Assembly: GCA_012964965.1 (NCBI GenBank)
Contig: DTTB01000098.1
Span: 1 to 8,162, forward strand
Source: Candidatus Nitrosopelagicus sp.
Lineage (GTDB): Archaea > Thermoproteota > Nitrososphaeria > Nitrososphaerales > Nitrosopumilaceae
Reading direction: 5' to 3'
DNA: 8,162 bases
The translations under genes and the position numbers were made by a program. The notes under the pieces were generated by a model, which searched no databases, was not told where the DNA came from, and saw only the letters and a program-made list of their open reading frames with translations. Shown piece after piece: positions 1 to 6,066 of this stretch. Positions within the stretch are counted from its first letter, which is position 1, and the number at the start of each line of letters is the position of its first letter.

Positions 1-34
1 TCTGGTTCAGCTACTGGCTCTGGTTCAGCTACTG
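1..34. repeat. Short tandem repeat, 18-base period, two copies
   Basis: The 16-base string TCTGGTTCAGCTACTG occurs at 1-16 and exactly again at 19-34. Read on the minus strand it encodes alternating Glu-Pro and Val-Ala units (VAEPEP) of the putative Spt5 N-terminus. The window edge cuts the array, so its full copy number is unknown. Confidence 0.8.
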
Positions 35-86
35 TTTCAACAGCAGATTCTGGCTTCTGTCCATCTAATGGTTCTGGCTCGGACAA
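1..86 (-). CDS. Probable N-terminus of Spt5/NusG transcription elongation factor (partial, runs off left edge)
   Basis: An open frame on the minus strand starts with TTG one base after the secE stop codon and stays open for 28 codons to the window edge. It reads as an acidic, proline-rich stretch beginning MSEPEPLDGQKPES and continuing with EPEPVAEPE. No folded domain is visible, so the product cannot be read directly. The call rests on context: in archaea secE is commonly followed by the gene for Spt5/NusG, which binds RNA polymerase with Spt4 and promotes elongation. An acidic N-terminal extension before the NGN domain would be reminiscent of eukaryotic Spt5. A second TTG at 98-96 is in frame, with an in-frame TGA just upstream at 104-102. 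The true start could also lie beyond the window. It could instead be a different Glu/Pro-rich protein. Confidence 0.42.
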   Translation of the reverse strand, partial: MSEPEPLDGQKPESAVETVAEPEPVAEP

Positions 87-87
87 T

Positions 88-267
88 TTATCTTCCAAAT
101 GTCATTACTGAAAACACGAATTGGATTCCGAATCCAATTGCACCTACAGATGCAATTCCAAATAATACAAGTCTTAGATGTTGAAAATATACATCCTTAT
201 CAGATTTTTTAGTAAGCTTTATGGTATTTTTCATATTCATTAAGGTTCTCTGTAAATTAATCTTCAT
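88..267 (-). CDS. secE: Protein translocase subunit SecE (Sec61 gamma)
   Basis: This 59-residue protein is the small essential subunit of the SecYEG/Sec61 channel in the cytoplasmic membrane. SecE clamps the two halves of SecY. The sequence shows the family layout: a basic amphipathic N-terminal helix (about residues 1-21, beginning MKINLQRTLMNMKN), a KKSDKD hinge (20-25), and one transmembrane segment (about 31-56) containing the diagnostic VGAIGFGIQF at 41-50. Typical archaeal SecE is about 55-65 residues, so it is complete. ATG at 267 keeps the whole amphipathic helix; Met10 (240) and Met12 (234) are alternative starts. The gene is divergent from dtdA with only 40 bases between the starts, and is followed at once by the probable Spt5 frame, matching the common archaeal secE-spt5 order. 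It is easily missed because of its size. Confidence 0.87.
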   Translation of the reverse strand: MKINLQRTLMNMKNTIKLTKKSDKDVYFQHLRLVLFGIASVGAIGFGIQFVFSVMTFGR

Positions 268-275
268 TTGCTGGG

Positions 276-300
276 AATTAATAAAGTATCAATATATCTT
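276..300. promoter_or_regulatory. Back-to-back TATA elements for secE (minus) and dtdA (plus)
   Basis: The plus-strand A/T motif AATTAATAAAGTA (276-288) is centred about 26 bases before the dtdA ATG at 308. The minus-strand motif GATATATTG (about 299-291) is centred about 27 bases before the secE ATG at 267. This is the standard archaeal TATA-to-start spacing for leaderless mRNAs. The two elements lie side by side in a 40-base gap. Assignment is by spacing and composition only. Confidence 0.42.
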
Positions 301-307
301 TTATCTA

Positions 308-1084
308 ATGGAATTACTTGTAGCGTATGAAAAGGACCCGGCGGGTCATAATATGGCAAAATTCATTTTACAAGATTTGGAAAAAAATGGAGGTGTTTAC
401 AAAGGAAAAGATTTTGACTTGGCAATAATTCCAGACCCTGTAATTTCTGCAGATTGGCTCGAAGAAAAATTTGGTTATGACGGTTATGTTTTTTTATCAA
501 AACATGCTGCTGAATCAAATGTTTTGGCGCTTACTTGTCATAATACTGGAAATTTTTCAGATGCTAATTTCGGTGGTCACAGTCGTCAAGTTTCAATTCC
601 ACACCCATATCTTCAAAAATCATACATACAGACTCTTTGGAATGTTAGAAGCAAGTTTCCAAGATTTCAAATAACAATTGAGGCAACTCATCATGGACCA
701 ACTGCATTAAGTAAACCTGCCTTGTTTATTGAAATTGGAACAACAGAAAAAGAATGGAATGATGTGAATCTCTGTAATTCAGTTGCGGAGATTATAGTTA
801 AAGTGATGAAAAAAAAGCAAAAACCCTATCCAATAGCTATATGTTTTGGTGGAACGCATTACTCAGATAAATTTACTAGTGAATTAATCCATGGTGAACA
901 TTCTCTAGGAACTGTAGTTCCAAAATATGCATTTGAACAAATTAACAAAAATTTGTTTTATCATATACTTGAAAGAAATGTAGGTGCTACGGTGGCATTG
1001 TTGGATTGGAAAGGTATGGGAAAAAATAAACAAAAATTACTTGGTATGCTTGAAGAAACAGATTTGGAGGTTATCAAGCTTTGA
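308..1084 (+). CDS. dtdA: D-aminoacyl-tRNA deacylase, archaeal/plant DTD2 (GEK1) type
   Basis: The enzyme hydrolyses D-amino acids wrongly attached to tRNA, such as D-Tyr-tRNA, releasing free tRNA in the cytoplasm. The 258-residue length fits the archaeal family. Hallmarks seen in order are the N-terminus MELLVAYEKDPAGHNM (1-16), HAAESNV followed by TCHNTGN (76-82), PHPYLQ, ATHHGP (126-131), FGGTHYS (180-186) and LDWKGMG (232-238). The conserved His and Cys residues in these blocks are the likely metal or substrate contacts, by family knowledge. The frame is open upstream to an ATG at 221, but the family N-terminus begins at 308. The extra 29 residues would overlap secE and do not resemble the family, so I start at 308, where a TATA element also fits. 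The 3' end overlaps the alkyltransferase start by 4 bases (TTGA), implying translational coupling. Confidence 0.92.
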   Translation: MELLVAYEKDPAGHNMAKFILQDLEKNGGVYKGKDFDLAIIPDPVISADWLEEKFGYDGYVFLSKHAAESNVLALTCHNTGNFSDANFGGHSRQVSIPHPYLQKSYIQTLWNVRSKFPRFQITIEATHHGPTALSKPALFIEIGTTEKEWNDVNLCNSVAEIIVKVMKKKQKPYPIAICFGGTHYSDKFTSELIHGEHSLGTVVPKYAFEQINKNLFYHILERNVGATVALLDWKGMGKNKQKLLGMLEETDLEVIKL

Positions 1085-1380
1085 CATTGAGTATTGAAGT
1101 ATACAAGAAGCTTTTGAAAGTTCAAAAAGGAAAAGTTACAACTTATGGTGATTTAGCAAAAGCAGTAGGACTAAAAAATGGTCAAAGAGTAATTGGAATG
1201 ATTATGAAAAACAACCCATTTCCTATAATAATTCCATGTCACAGAGTGGTAAAATTTAACGGTGAAATTGGTGGATATGCTTACGGTGAAAAAATAAAAT
1301 CCGATATGTTATCAAAAGAAGGGATTACTATTAAGGATGGAAAAATTCTAGATTTTGATATAAAAAAACACTCGTTCTAA
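1081..1380 (+). CDS. ogt: Methylated-DNA--protein-cysteine methyltransferase, minimal C-terminal-domain form
   Basis: This is probably a suicide repair protein that transfers an alkyl group from O6-alkylguanine in DNA to its own cysteine. The 99 residues cover only the DNA-binding/active-site domain. They include TTYGDLA (20-26), a helix-turn-helix with the candidate arginine finger Arg36 (GQRVIGMI), NNPFPIIIPCHRVV (44-57) with the acceptor Cys53, and GEIGGYAYGEKIKS (61-74). Larger members have an additional N-terminal RNase H-like domain, absent here. Alkyltransferase-like proteins (ATLs) are equally short but lack the active Cys; here PCHR is intact, favouring a true transferase. The start is TTG at 1081, sharing TTGA with the dtdA stop; there is no ATG in a sensible position. 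The stop overlaps the L19e stop on the other strand by 4 bases. Confidence 0.88.
   Translation: MTLSIEVYKKLLKVQKGKVTTYGDLAKAVGLKNGQRVIGMIMKNNPFPIIIPCHRVVKFNGEIGGYAYGEKIKSDMLSKEGITIKDGKILDFDIKKHSF
1362..1368 (-). terminator. T7 tract downstream of L19e, inside the alkyltransferase gene
   Basis: Seven consecutive A on the plus strand (Lys-Lys codons of the alkyltransferase tail) read as T7 on the minus strand, 9-15 bases beyond the L19e stop. U-tracts without a hairpin are typical archaeal terminators. This is inference; termination has not been demonstrated. Confidence 0.45.
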
Positions 1381-1835
1381 TCTTTTCGTTTTGCTTTTAA
1401 TTCTTCAATAAGAGTTCTCATGTGTCTACTATTCCTAACAGTGTTTCCACCAATTTTTTTGTAAATGTTCCAAAATTCCTTATTTGTTATTTCTTTTCTA
1501 TCTTTGGCTATTTTCAGTCTATAACGAAGTGCTTTTACTTTAATTACATAAGCTGTTTTTTTGCCAATTCCTCTGGCTCCTTTTGTACCCTTTTTAGAAC
1601 CTTGTTTTACACTACGTTTTCTTTTTTGAATTCTTGCTAGCCGTGCTCTTCCTCTTGAGGTTCCAGTAAATCCCTTAATTTTGATTGTATTTGCTGTGAT
1701 TAAGCTTCTAATATTGTCTCTAGTAATTGCATCTGCTACATCATCAAGGTGGTCAGAATCAAATTTTATCCTTTTTAGCCCTACTCCAGTCATTCTTGAA
1801 ACTAGTAATTTTTTTGTTCTAAGATTTACTGGCAC
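1377..1835 (-). CDS. rpl19e: 50S ribosomal protein L19e (eL19)
   Basis: This basic large-subunit protein is found in archaea and eukaryotes but not bacteria. Its long C-terminal helix reaches toward the small subunit. Visible features, numbered from the chosen start, are ITRDNIRSLI (37-46), the GTSRGRAR stretch ending near 65, a Lys/Gly/Arg-rich rRNA-binding segment (about 67-93), the VKALRYRLK helix (100-108) and YKKIGGNTVR (125-134). The 152-residue length is normal for archaea. I chose GTG at 1835, giving MPVNLRTKK, because family members begin close to this N-terminus. An upstream in-frame ATG at 1853 would add six residues that do not resemble the family and would deepen the overlap with L32e to 35 bases instead of 17. 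The gene is co-transcribed with L32e and ends tail to tail with the alkyltransferase. Confidence 0.94.
   Translation of the reverse strand: MPVNLRTKKLLVSRMTGVGLKRIKFDSDHLDDVADAITRDNIRSLITANTIKIKGFTGTSRGRARLARIQKRKRSVKQGSKKGTKGARGIGKKTAYVIKVKALRYRLKIAKDRKEITNKEFWNIYKKIGGNTVRNSRHMRTLIEELKAKRKD
1383..1398 (+). terminator. Triple T4 tract downstream of the alkyltransferase, inside L19e
   Basis: Three TTTT runs (1383-1386, 1389-1392, 1395-1398) begin 3 bases after the alkyltransferase stop. They are the antisense of Lys/Arg codons in the L19e C-terminus. They resemble archaeal U-rich terminators and are the only such signal available, because the two genes overlap. Confidence 0.4.
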
Positions 1836-2223
1836 GTTCAGACACTCTCGCATTAAACACTTTGAATTTTTTTCCTATTGCTTTGATTACTATCAACTTT
1901 CTTTTTTTGGTTCCAACACTGTGACCTATTCTTACACCATCAGTTTTTGGATTTAATTTTTCCAAGTCATCAATATTATAAACTAAATTATCTGTATAAC
2001 CAGATGGATGTAATCCTAAGGCAATTTTTGGACCACCGTAACCAATCTTAACAAGACCTGGTCTGCCTCTGCTTTTTTGTTTACGTTGATGATTATCAAC
2101 ACCTTTTGGTTTTCTCCAACTTGTTTCCAGTCTCTTGTAACGCCAGCTTTCAGGCCTCTTAAATTCAGGCATGCTTTGGTGAACTTTGCTACGAAGAGCT
2201 AATTTTTCCTTGTTTATTGGCAT
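1819..2223 (-). CDS. rpl32e: 50S ribosomal protein L32e (eL32)
   Basis: This large-subunit rRNA-binding protein is specific to archaea and eukaryotes. The 134-residue product, numbered from the chosen start, has a short variable basic N-terminus and then the family core: PEFKRPESWRYKRL (19-32), SWRKPKGVDNHQRKQ (35-49), GYGGPK (61-66), LHPSGYTD (71-78) and a C-terminal KKRKLIVIKA strand (106-115). An ATG two codons upstream (2229) is an alternative start. I prefer 2223 because the nearest TATA element is about 26 bases before it and MPINKEK looks natural; the choice is weak. It overlaps L19e by about 17 bases, so the pair is one operon. In many archaea these two genes lie inside the long spc ribosomal operon between L6 and L18; here neither neighbour is present. 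Confidence 0.95.
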   Translation of the reverse strand: MPINKEKLALRSKVHQSMPEFKRPESWRYKRLETSWRKPKGVDNHQRKQKSRGRPGLVKIGYGGPKIALGLHPSGYTDNLVYNIDDLEKLNPKTDGVRIGHSVGTKKRKLIVIKAIGKKFKVFNARVSERASKS

Positions 2224-2241
2224 GACCATAAACTTTGAATT

Positions 2242-2255
2242 TTAACATAAATAGG
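2242..2255 (-). promoter_or_regulatory. TATA-like promoter of the L32e-L19e operon
   Basis: On the minus strand CCTATTTATGTT (2255-2244) continues into further A/T. It is centred about 26 bases before the ATG at 2223 and 20 before the ATG at 2229, consistent with a leaderless or nearly leaderless mRNA. Identified by spacing and composition only. Confidence 0.42.
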
Positions 2256-2322
2256 TTCCTAAACATCAAAGGAAATAATGATCTCAGAAAGAAATAATAA
2301 TGTTTTTTCTTACGGAAGTTTC

Positions 2323-2338
2323 TTATGAATAAAATAAG
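2323..2338 (+). promoter_or_regulatory. TATA-like promoter of pckA
   Basis: TTATGAATAAAATAAG lies 35-50 bases before the pckA ATG at 2373. With the usual archaeal spacing, transcription would start near 2355, giving an mRNA leader of roughly 18 bases. That leader would contain the small in-frame ATG-GTA-AAA-TAG just before the gene and an AGGATGGT stretch resembling a weak ribosome binding site. Confidence 0.35.
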
Positions 2339-2372
2339 TTTTCGATTATTGGCAACCAGGATGGTAAAATAG

Positions 2373-3965
2373 ATGAGTACTAATATGTCAAGCAAATTCA
2401 TTTCTCAAATTAAGGAATTTGGAATAAACCCATCGAAGATTCACAGAAATTTATCGGTTGAAAAACTATTGGAAGCCGCTACACAAAAAAACGAGGGAAT
2501 GATAACCTCTACTGGTTCACTATCAGTAAAAACTGGCAAGTATACTGGAAGATCACCAGATGATAGATTCATTGTTTTTGATGATTTAACACATGATAAA
2601 GTTCATTGGGCAAAGGTAAACAAGCAAATTCCAACTGAAACGTTTGAAAAATTATCTCAAAAAATGAAAAAGTTTGTTGACGGAAAGGAATTATACATAT
2701 TTGATGGTTTTGTCGGGGCTGATCCAGAAAATAGATTGCCTATTAGAGTTATCAATGATCATGCTTGGCAAAGTTTATTCGTTCACCAGCTTTTAATCAG
2801 ACCCTCAGCCACAGAATTAGAATCACATGAACCAGAATTCACTATAATATGCATTAATGATTTTGAAGCGATACCGGAGGTTGATGGCACTTCATCAAAC
2901 GCATTCATTCTTATAAATTTGTCAAAAAAGCTTGTTTTGATTGGGACAACAAATTATGCTGGCGAAATAAAAAAAGCAATTTTTTCAGTAATGAATTTTA
3001 TCTTACCATCAAAAGGAGTTTTTCCTATGCACTGTTCTGCTAACATTGGAAAAGATGGAGACACATCATTGTTCTTTGGTTTATCAGGCACTGGGAAGAC
3101 TAGCTTATCTGCTGATCCTCAAAGAATGTTGATTGGAGACGATGAACATGGTTGGTCTGATAAAGGAATTTTCAATTTTGAAGGTGGTTGCTATGCAAAA
3201 TGTATTAACCTTAAAGAAAAACATGAACCACAAATTTGGAACGCTGTCAAAAATGGAGCTGTATTAGAAAATGTAGTAATAAACAAAGAATCATTAAAAC
3301 CAGACTTTGATGATGGTAGCTTAACTGAAAATACAAGGGCAGCTTATCCACTTGATTATATCCCGGGAGCTGTCATACCTAGTGTTGGCGGTAATCCTAA
3401 AGTCATTATATTTTTAACGGCAGATGCAATGGGCGTACTTCCTCCGCTTGCCAAACTTTCAAAAAATGCAGCTATGTTTCACTTTATGTCAGGATATACA
3501 AGCAAGCTAGCTGGAACTGAAATAGGAGTTAAAGAACCAAAGGCTGTATTCTCTAAATGCTTTGGTGCTCCATTTATGCCACGACCTGCGTCAGTTTATG
3601 CAGAAATGCTTGGTGAAAAGATCTCCAAACATAACACATCTGTATATCTGATCAATACTGGTTGGTCTGGTGGACCGTATGGTGTTGGTGAAAGAATAAA
3701 GATAGAATATAGTCGTGCAATGGTGACTGCTGCCTTGACTGGATCACTAGACATCGTCAAATTCTCCCATAATGACATCTTTAACTTGGATGTGCCAACT
3801 GAATGTCCTAATGTCCCTTCAGAAGTTTTAGAACCCAGAAACATGTGGATTGATAAAGATGCTTATGATCTTTCAGCAAAAAAACTAGCGCAGATGTTTG
3901 TTGATAACTTCAAGAAATTTGAGAATGTATCTAACGAAATACGTCTCGCAGGACCAAAAATCTAA
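2373..3965 (+). CDS. pckA: Phosphoenolpyruvate carboxykinase (ATP)
   Basis: The enzyme catalyses oxaloacetate + ATP to phosphoenolpyruvate + ADP + CO2. It links C4 acids, in this group probably derived from the 3-hydroxypropionate/4-hydroxybutyrate carbon-fixation cycle, to gluconeogenesis. The 530-residue length matches the ATP-type family (E. coli 540). Landmarks are TGRSPDDRF (58-66, with substrate Arg60), NYAGEIKK (194-201, metal and substrate residues), PMHCSAN (218-224, His220), the PEPCK-specific P-loop GLSGTGKT (236-243), IGDDEHGW (254-261, metal-binding Asp), ENTRAAYP (319-326, Arg322) and a C-terminal adenine-pocket region. All expected catalytic residues are present. Met5 (2385) is an alternative start. 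The stop overlaps the protease stop on the opposite strand by 4 bases. Its divergent partner is the L32e-L19e operon. Confidence 0.97.
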   Translation: MSTNMSSKFISQIKEFGINPSKIHRNLSVEKLLEAATQKNEGMITSTGSLSVKTGKYTGRSPDDRFIVFDDLTHDKVHWAKVNKQIPTETFEKLSQKMKKFVDGKELYIFDGFVGADPENRLPIRVINDHAWQSLFVHQLLIRPSATELESHEPEFTIICINDFEAIPEVDGTSSNAFILINLSKKLVLIGTTNYAGEIKKAIFSVMNFILPSKGVFPMHCSANIGKDGDTSLFFGLSGTGKTSLSADPQRMLIGDDEHGWSDKGIFNFEGGCYAKCINLKEKHEPQIWNAVKNGAVLENVVINKESLKPDFDDGSLTENTRAAYPLDYIPGAVIPSVGGNPKVIIFLTADAMGVLPPLAKLSKNAAMFHFMSGYTSKLAGTEIGVKEPKAVFSKCFGAPFMPRPASVYAEMLGEKISKHNTSVYLINTGWSGGPYGVGERIKIEYSRAMVTAALTGSLDIVKFSHNDIFNLDVPTECPNVPSEVLEPRNMWIDKDAYDLSAKKLAQMFVDNFKKFENVSNEIRLAGPKI

Positions 3966-5995
3966 TGTTGTTTTCGTATTAGTAAGCCAGTAATAGTAAT
4001 AATAATCATGATGGCAGATATTATCAAAATGGGTTTTTCAGGTAAATTTAACATGTTTTCAAAATTTTCTTTGTCACGCATTACTTTTTCTACCTGAATA
4101 GTTGTATATGCACTTGATGTTTCATTATTATTTTTAATTTTAGCATCAACCCAATACTCACCTGGTTGATAAACAATTAATTCTGAATTTTTATTGGGCG
4201 TTATTGATTCCGTAAACTTTTTTCCAGTTTCTTTGTTTGTGATTGATATTTTTGCATATGACCATGAAGTTGGACTAGAAATATCAAAACTTAATTTTCC
4301 ATTATCATCATTAACCATAATAGTTGCTTTAGAAACCCTTACTATGATAGGTATATCATAGTCAACTTTGTTATGCGTGATAACCATTCTATTTTCAAAC
4401 TCTCCTAAACTTTGCTGAATTAATTTTGCATTTATTACAAGATTTTCACTATCTAAATTATAATCGAAATCAGCAACTTGTTCATCTTCAAATCTAACTG
4501 ATATGGTATCATAGTTTATCCCTTTAATTTTCAAATATTTAGTTTGAATTTGGTTGTCTGGAGATAAATTGAATATCAAATTTGGTGGAATTATAATTAT
4601 CTCGGCATTAATGGCTTTAGACGCATTTATTCTTCCAGTCCCAGCTACCTCTAAAGGAAACTTTTTGCTATACTGATCAAATACATCATCGGAAGTTGTC
4701 ATCAGAATAGATTTTAATTCTTCAGGTGTTAATTGCGGATTTTTTTGTAAGATTAGTGCGGCCGTACCAGCAACATGTGGTGCCGCAAAGCTAGTGCCGC
4801 TTGAAATACTGTAATCTTTATTGATATTTGTTGTATTGATGAATGCACCAGGTGCTACAAGGTCAGGTTTAATGTAAAAAGGAGAAACTGGACCTCTAGA
4901 ACTAAAGTATGCAACAAAATCAGGATGATAAAAAATGTCCAGGGTTCCATCAACGTTATTCTGTAACATCTCTTTAATGATCAATCCATCTTCTCCCGAT
5001 AAGGATAATGCTGGAATTGTAGGACTATAACCCACATCTACGGATTCATGAATTAATTCTCCAAAAAATATACCTGGTTCGTTATTATAGACAATGATTG
5101 CTTTTGCACCTAAAGCAGATGCATTTTTTTCCTTATCAGAAAAATAAATTATTTCATTTTCAATATCACTTCCTCTTTCAACGAGTAAAATCGAGCCTTC
5201 TATGTCTAGATCTGAAAGATCTTGAATTTTACCATACTTTCCAAAAACAATTTGCGAGGTTATGGGTTCATCAAGAGATCGTGTTCCTACCATTGGAAAG
5301 ACGTTAAACGTTTTACTTTCTATCTCAAAAATTGAAACCAAACTACTCGGTATATTGTTGAATGTCGCACCTACTGTAATTGCATTTGGGTTCATTGCAG
5401 GACTACCAATTGTGTTTAATTCTGGACCAAAATTTCCTGCAGCAGTTACCACAAAAATATTATTCTGAATTGCTTTTGTTACTGCTTGATCAATTTTGAC
5501 ATTAGTTTGGTTTATCCCCAAACTGATATTGATTATGTCAGCGCCATCTTCTATTGATTTTTCAATTGCCTTGATTATCATGCGAGTAGGTACAGATTCT
5601 CCGTCTTCTGAAACCTTGTACACTAAAATTTTTGAATTTGGTGCTATCCCTTTAAGATTACCATTTGCTGCTATTATTCCAGTTACTTGTGTCCCATGAC
5701 CATTAGTATCTTCAGGTATCTCATCATTGTCAACAAAATCATATCCGCCAATTATTTTTCCATTCATACCAAATCCAAAAAGATCTGGATGGTTGAAATC
5801 TACTCCAGTATCAATAACTGATATTATTATTCCGCTACCATCATATCCATAACTGTAAGGAACACTGGTTCCTATGTACGGTCCGCTATTATTCACTTGT
5901 ACAGCAAAATTTTCTTGATTTTGAAATTGGCTTGCTATTAAAATTGTACCCATGGATATCACAATTGATAAAAAAATTATTTTTTGTACATTCAT
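3962..5995 (-). CDS. Secreted, membrane-anchored subtilisin-like serine protease (S8 family) with PA-domain insert
   Basis: This is a 677-residue extracytoplasmic endopeptidase. A signal peptide or N-terminal anchor is visible (1-22, hydrophobic from Ile6). The catalytic triad is Asp62 (VIDTGVDFNHPDL), His100 (NGHGTQVTG) and Ser402 (SGTSFAAPHVAG), with oxyanion-hole Asn188 (TAAGNFGPE). The roughly 210 residues between Asn188 and Ser402 are much longer than in simple subtilisins. They include a protease-associated (PA) type domain at about 245-350 (ILLVERG and GAKAIIVYNN blocks). Residues 465-640 look like two beta-sandwich domains. A transmembrane helix at about 654-673 is followed by the basic RKQH tail, so the enzyme probably stays attached outside the membrane under the S-layer. 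No inhibitor-type prodomain is evident before the catalytic domain. The substrate is unknown; scavenging or turnover of surface proteins is plausible. Confidence 0.93.
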   Translation of the reverse strand: MNVQKIIFLSIVISMGTILIASQFQNQENFAVQVNNSGPYIGTSVPYSYGYDGSGIIISVIDTGVDFNHPDLFGFGMNGKIIGGYDFVDNDEIPEDTNGHGTQVTGIIAANGNLKGIAPNSKILVYKVSEDGESVPTRMIIKAIEKSIEDGADIINISLGINQTNVKIDQAVTKAIQNNIFVVTAAGNFGPELNTIGSPAMNPNAITVGATFNNIPSSLVSIFEIESKTFNVFPMVGTRSLDEPITSQIVFGKYGKIQDLSDLDIEGSILLVERGSDIENEIIYFSDKEKNASALGAKAIIVYNNEPGIFFGELIHESVDVGYSPTIPALSLSGEDGLIIKEMLQNNVDGTLDIFYHPDFVAYFSSRGPVSPFYIKPDLVAPGAFINTTNINKDYSISSGTSFAAPHVAGTAALILQKNPQLTPEELKSILMTTSDDVFDQYSKKFPLEVAGTGRINASKAINAEIIIIPPNLIFNLSPDNQIQTKYLKIKGINYDTISVRFEDEQVADFDYNLDSENLVINAKLIQQSLGEFENRMVITHNKVDYDIPIIVRVSKATIMVNDDNGKLSFDISSPTSWSYAKISITNKETGKKFTESITPNKNSELIVYQPGEYWVDAKIKNNNETSSAYTTIQVEKVMRDKENFENMLNLPEKPILIISAIMIIITITGLLIRKQH

Positions 5996-6005
5996 ATCAT
6001 CACTT

Positions 6006-6021
6006 ATTTTTAGTAAAATTT
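6006..6021 (-). promoter_or_regulatory. A/T-rich candidate promoter of the S8 protease
   Basis: On the minus strand AAATTTTACTAAAAAT (6021-6006) is centred roughly 18-20 bases before the ATG at 5995, with its upstream end at about -26. No sharp TATA consensus is evident. A GTGAT (6003-5999) close before the ATG matches part of the archaeal ribosome binding consensus but is very near the start. Confidence 0.25.
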
Positions 6022-6037
6022 CACTCTTTGCTAAACC

Positions 6038-6046
6038 AATAAATTA
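6038..6046 (+). promoter_or_regulatory. TATA-like promoter of superoxide dismutase
   Basis: AATAAATTA is centred about 25 bases before the ATG at 6067, which predicts a leaderless mRNA. It shares the 71-base divergent gap with the protease promoter. Confidence 0.42.
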
Positions 6047-6066
6047 GATGCTTTTGTGTATAAAAT

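Noticed and set aside
221..307. Longer start for dtdA at ATG 221, adding 29 hydrophobic residues
   Set aside because: The family N-terminus begins at 308; the extension would overlap secE and its promoter and has no resemblance to the family. It is a chance open frame.
1422..1956. Plus-strand frames opposite L19e and L32e
   Set aside because: They are antisense to two clear ribosomal protein genes; the Phe/Ser-rich products reflect complements of Lys/Arg codons.
2300..2332. Ten-codon frame MFFLTEVSYE in the pckA upstream region
   Set aside because: It lies mostly upstream of the predicted transcript start, overlaps the TATA-like element and has no supporting signal.
2189..2401. 70-codon minus-strand frame across the L32e-pckA gap
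   Set aside because: It starts inside pckA and ends inside L32e, shows no domain, and is composed of A/T-rich Phe, Leu and Lys codons expected by chance. The gap is better explained by two divergent promoters.
5098..5699. Three plus-strand frames of 67-69 codons opposite the protease gene
   Set aside because: They are antisense shadows of the strongly supported S8 protease and have no recognisable features.
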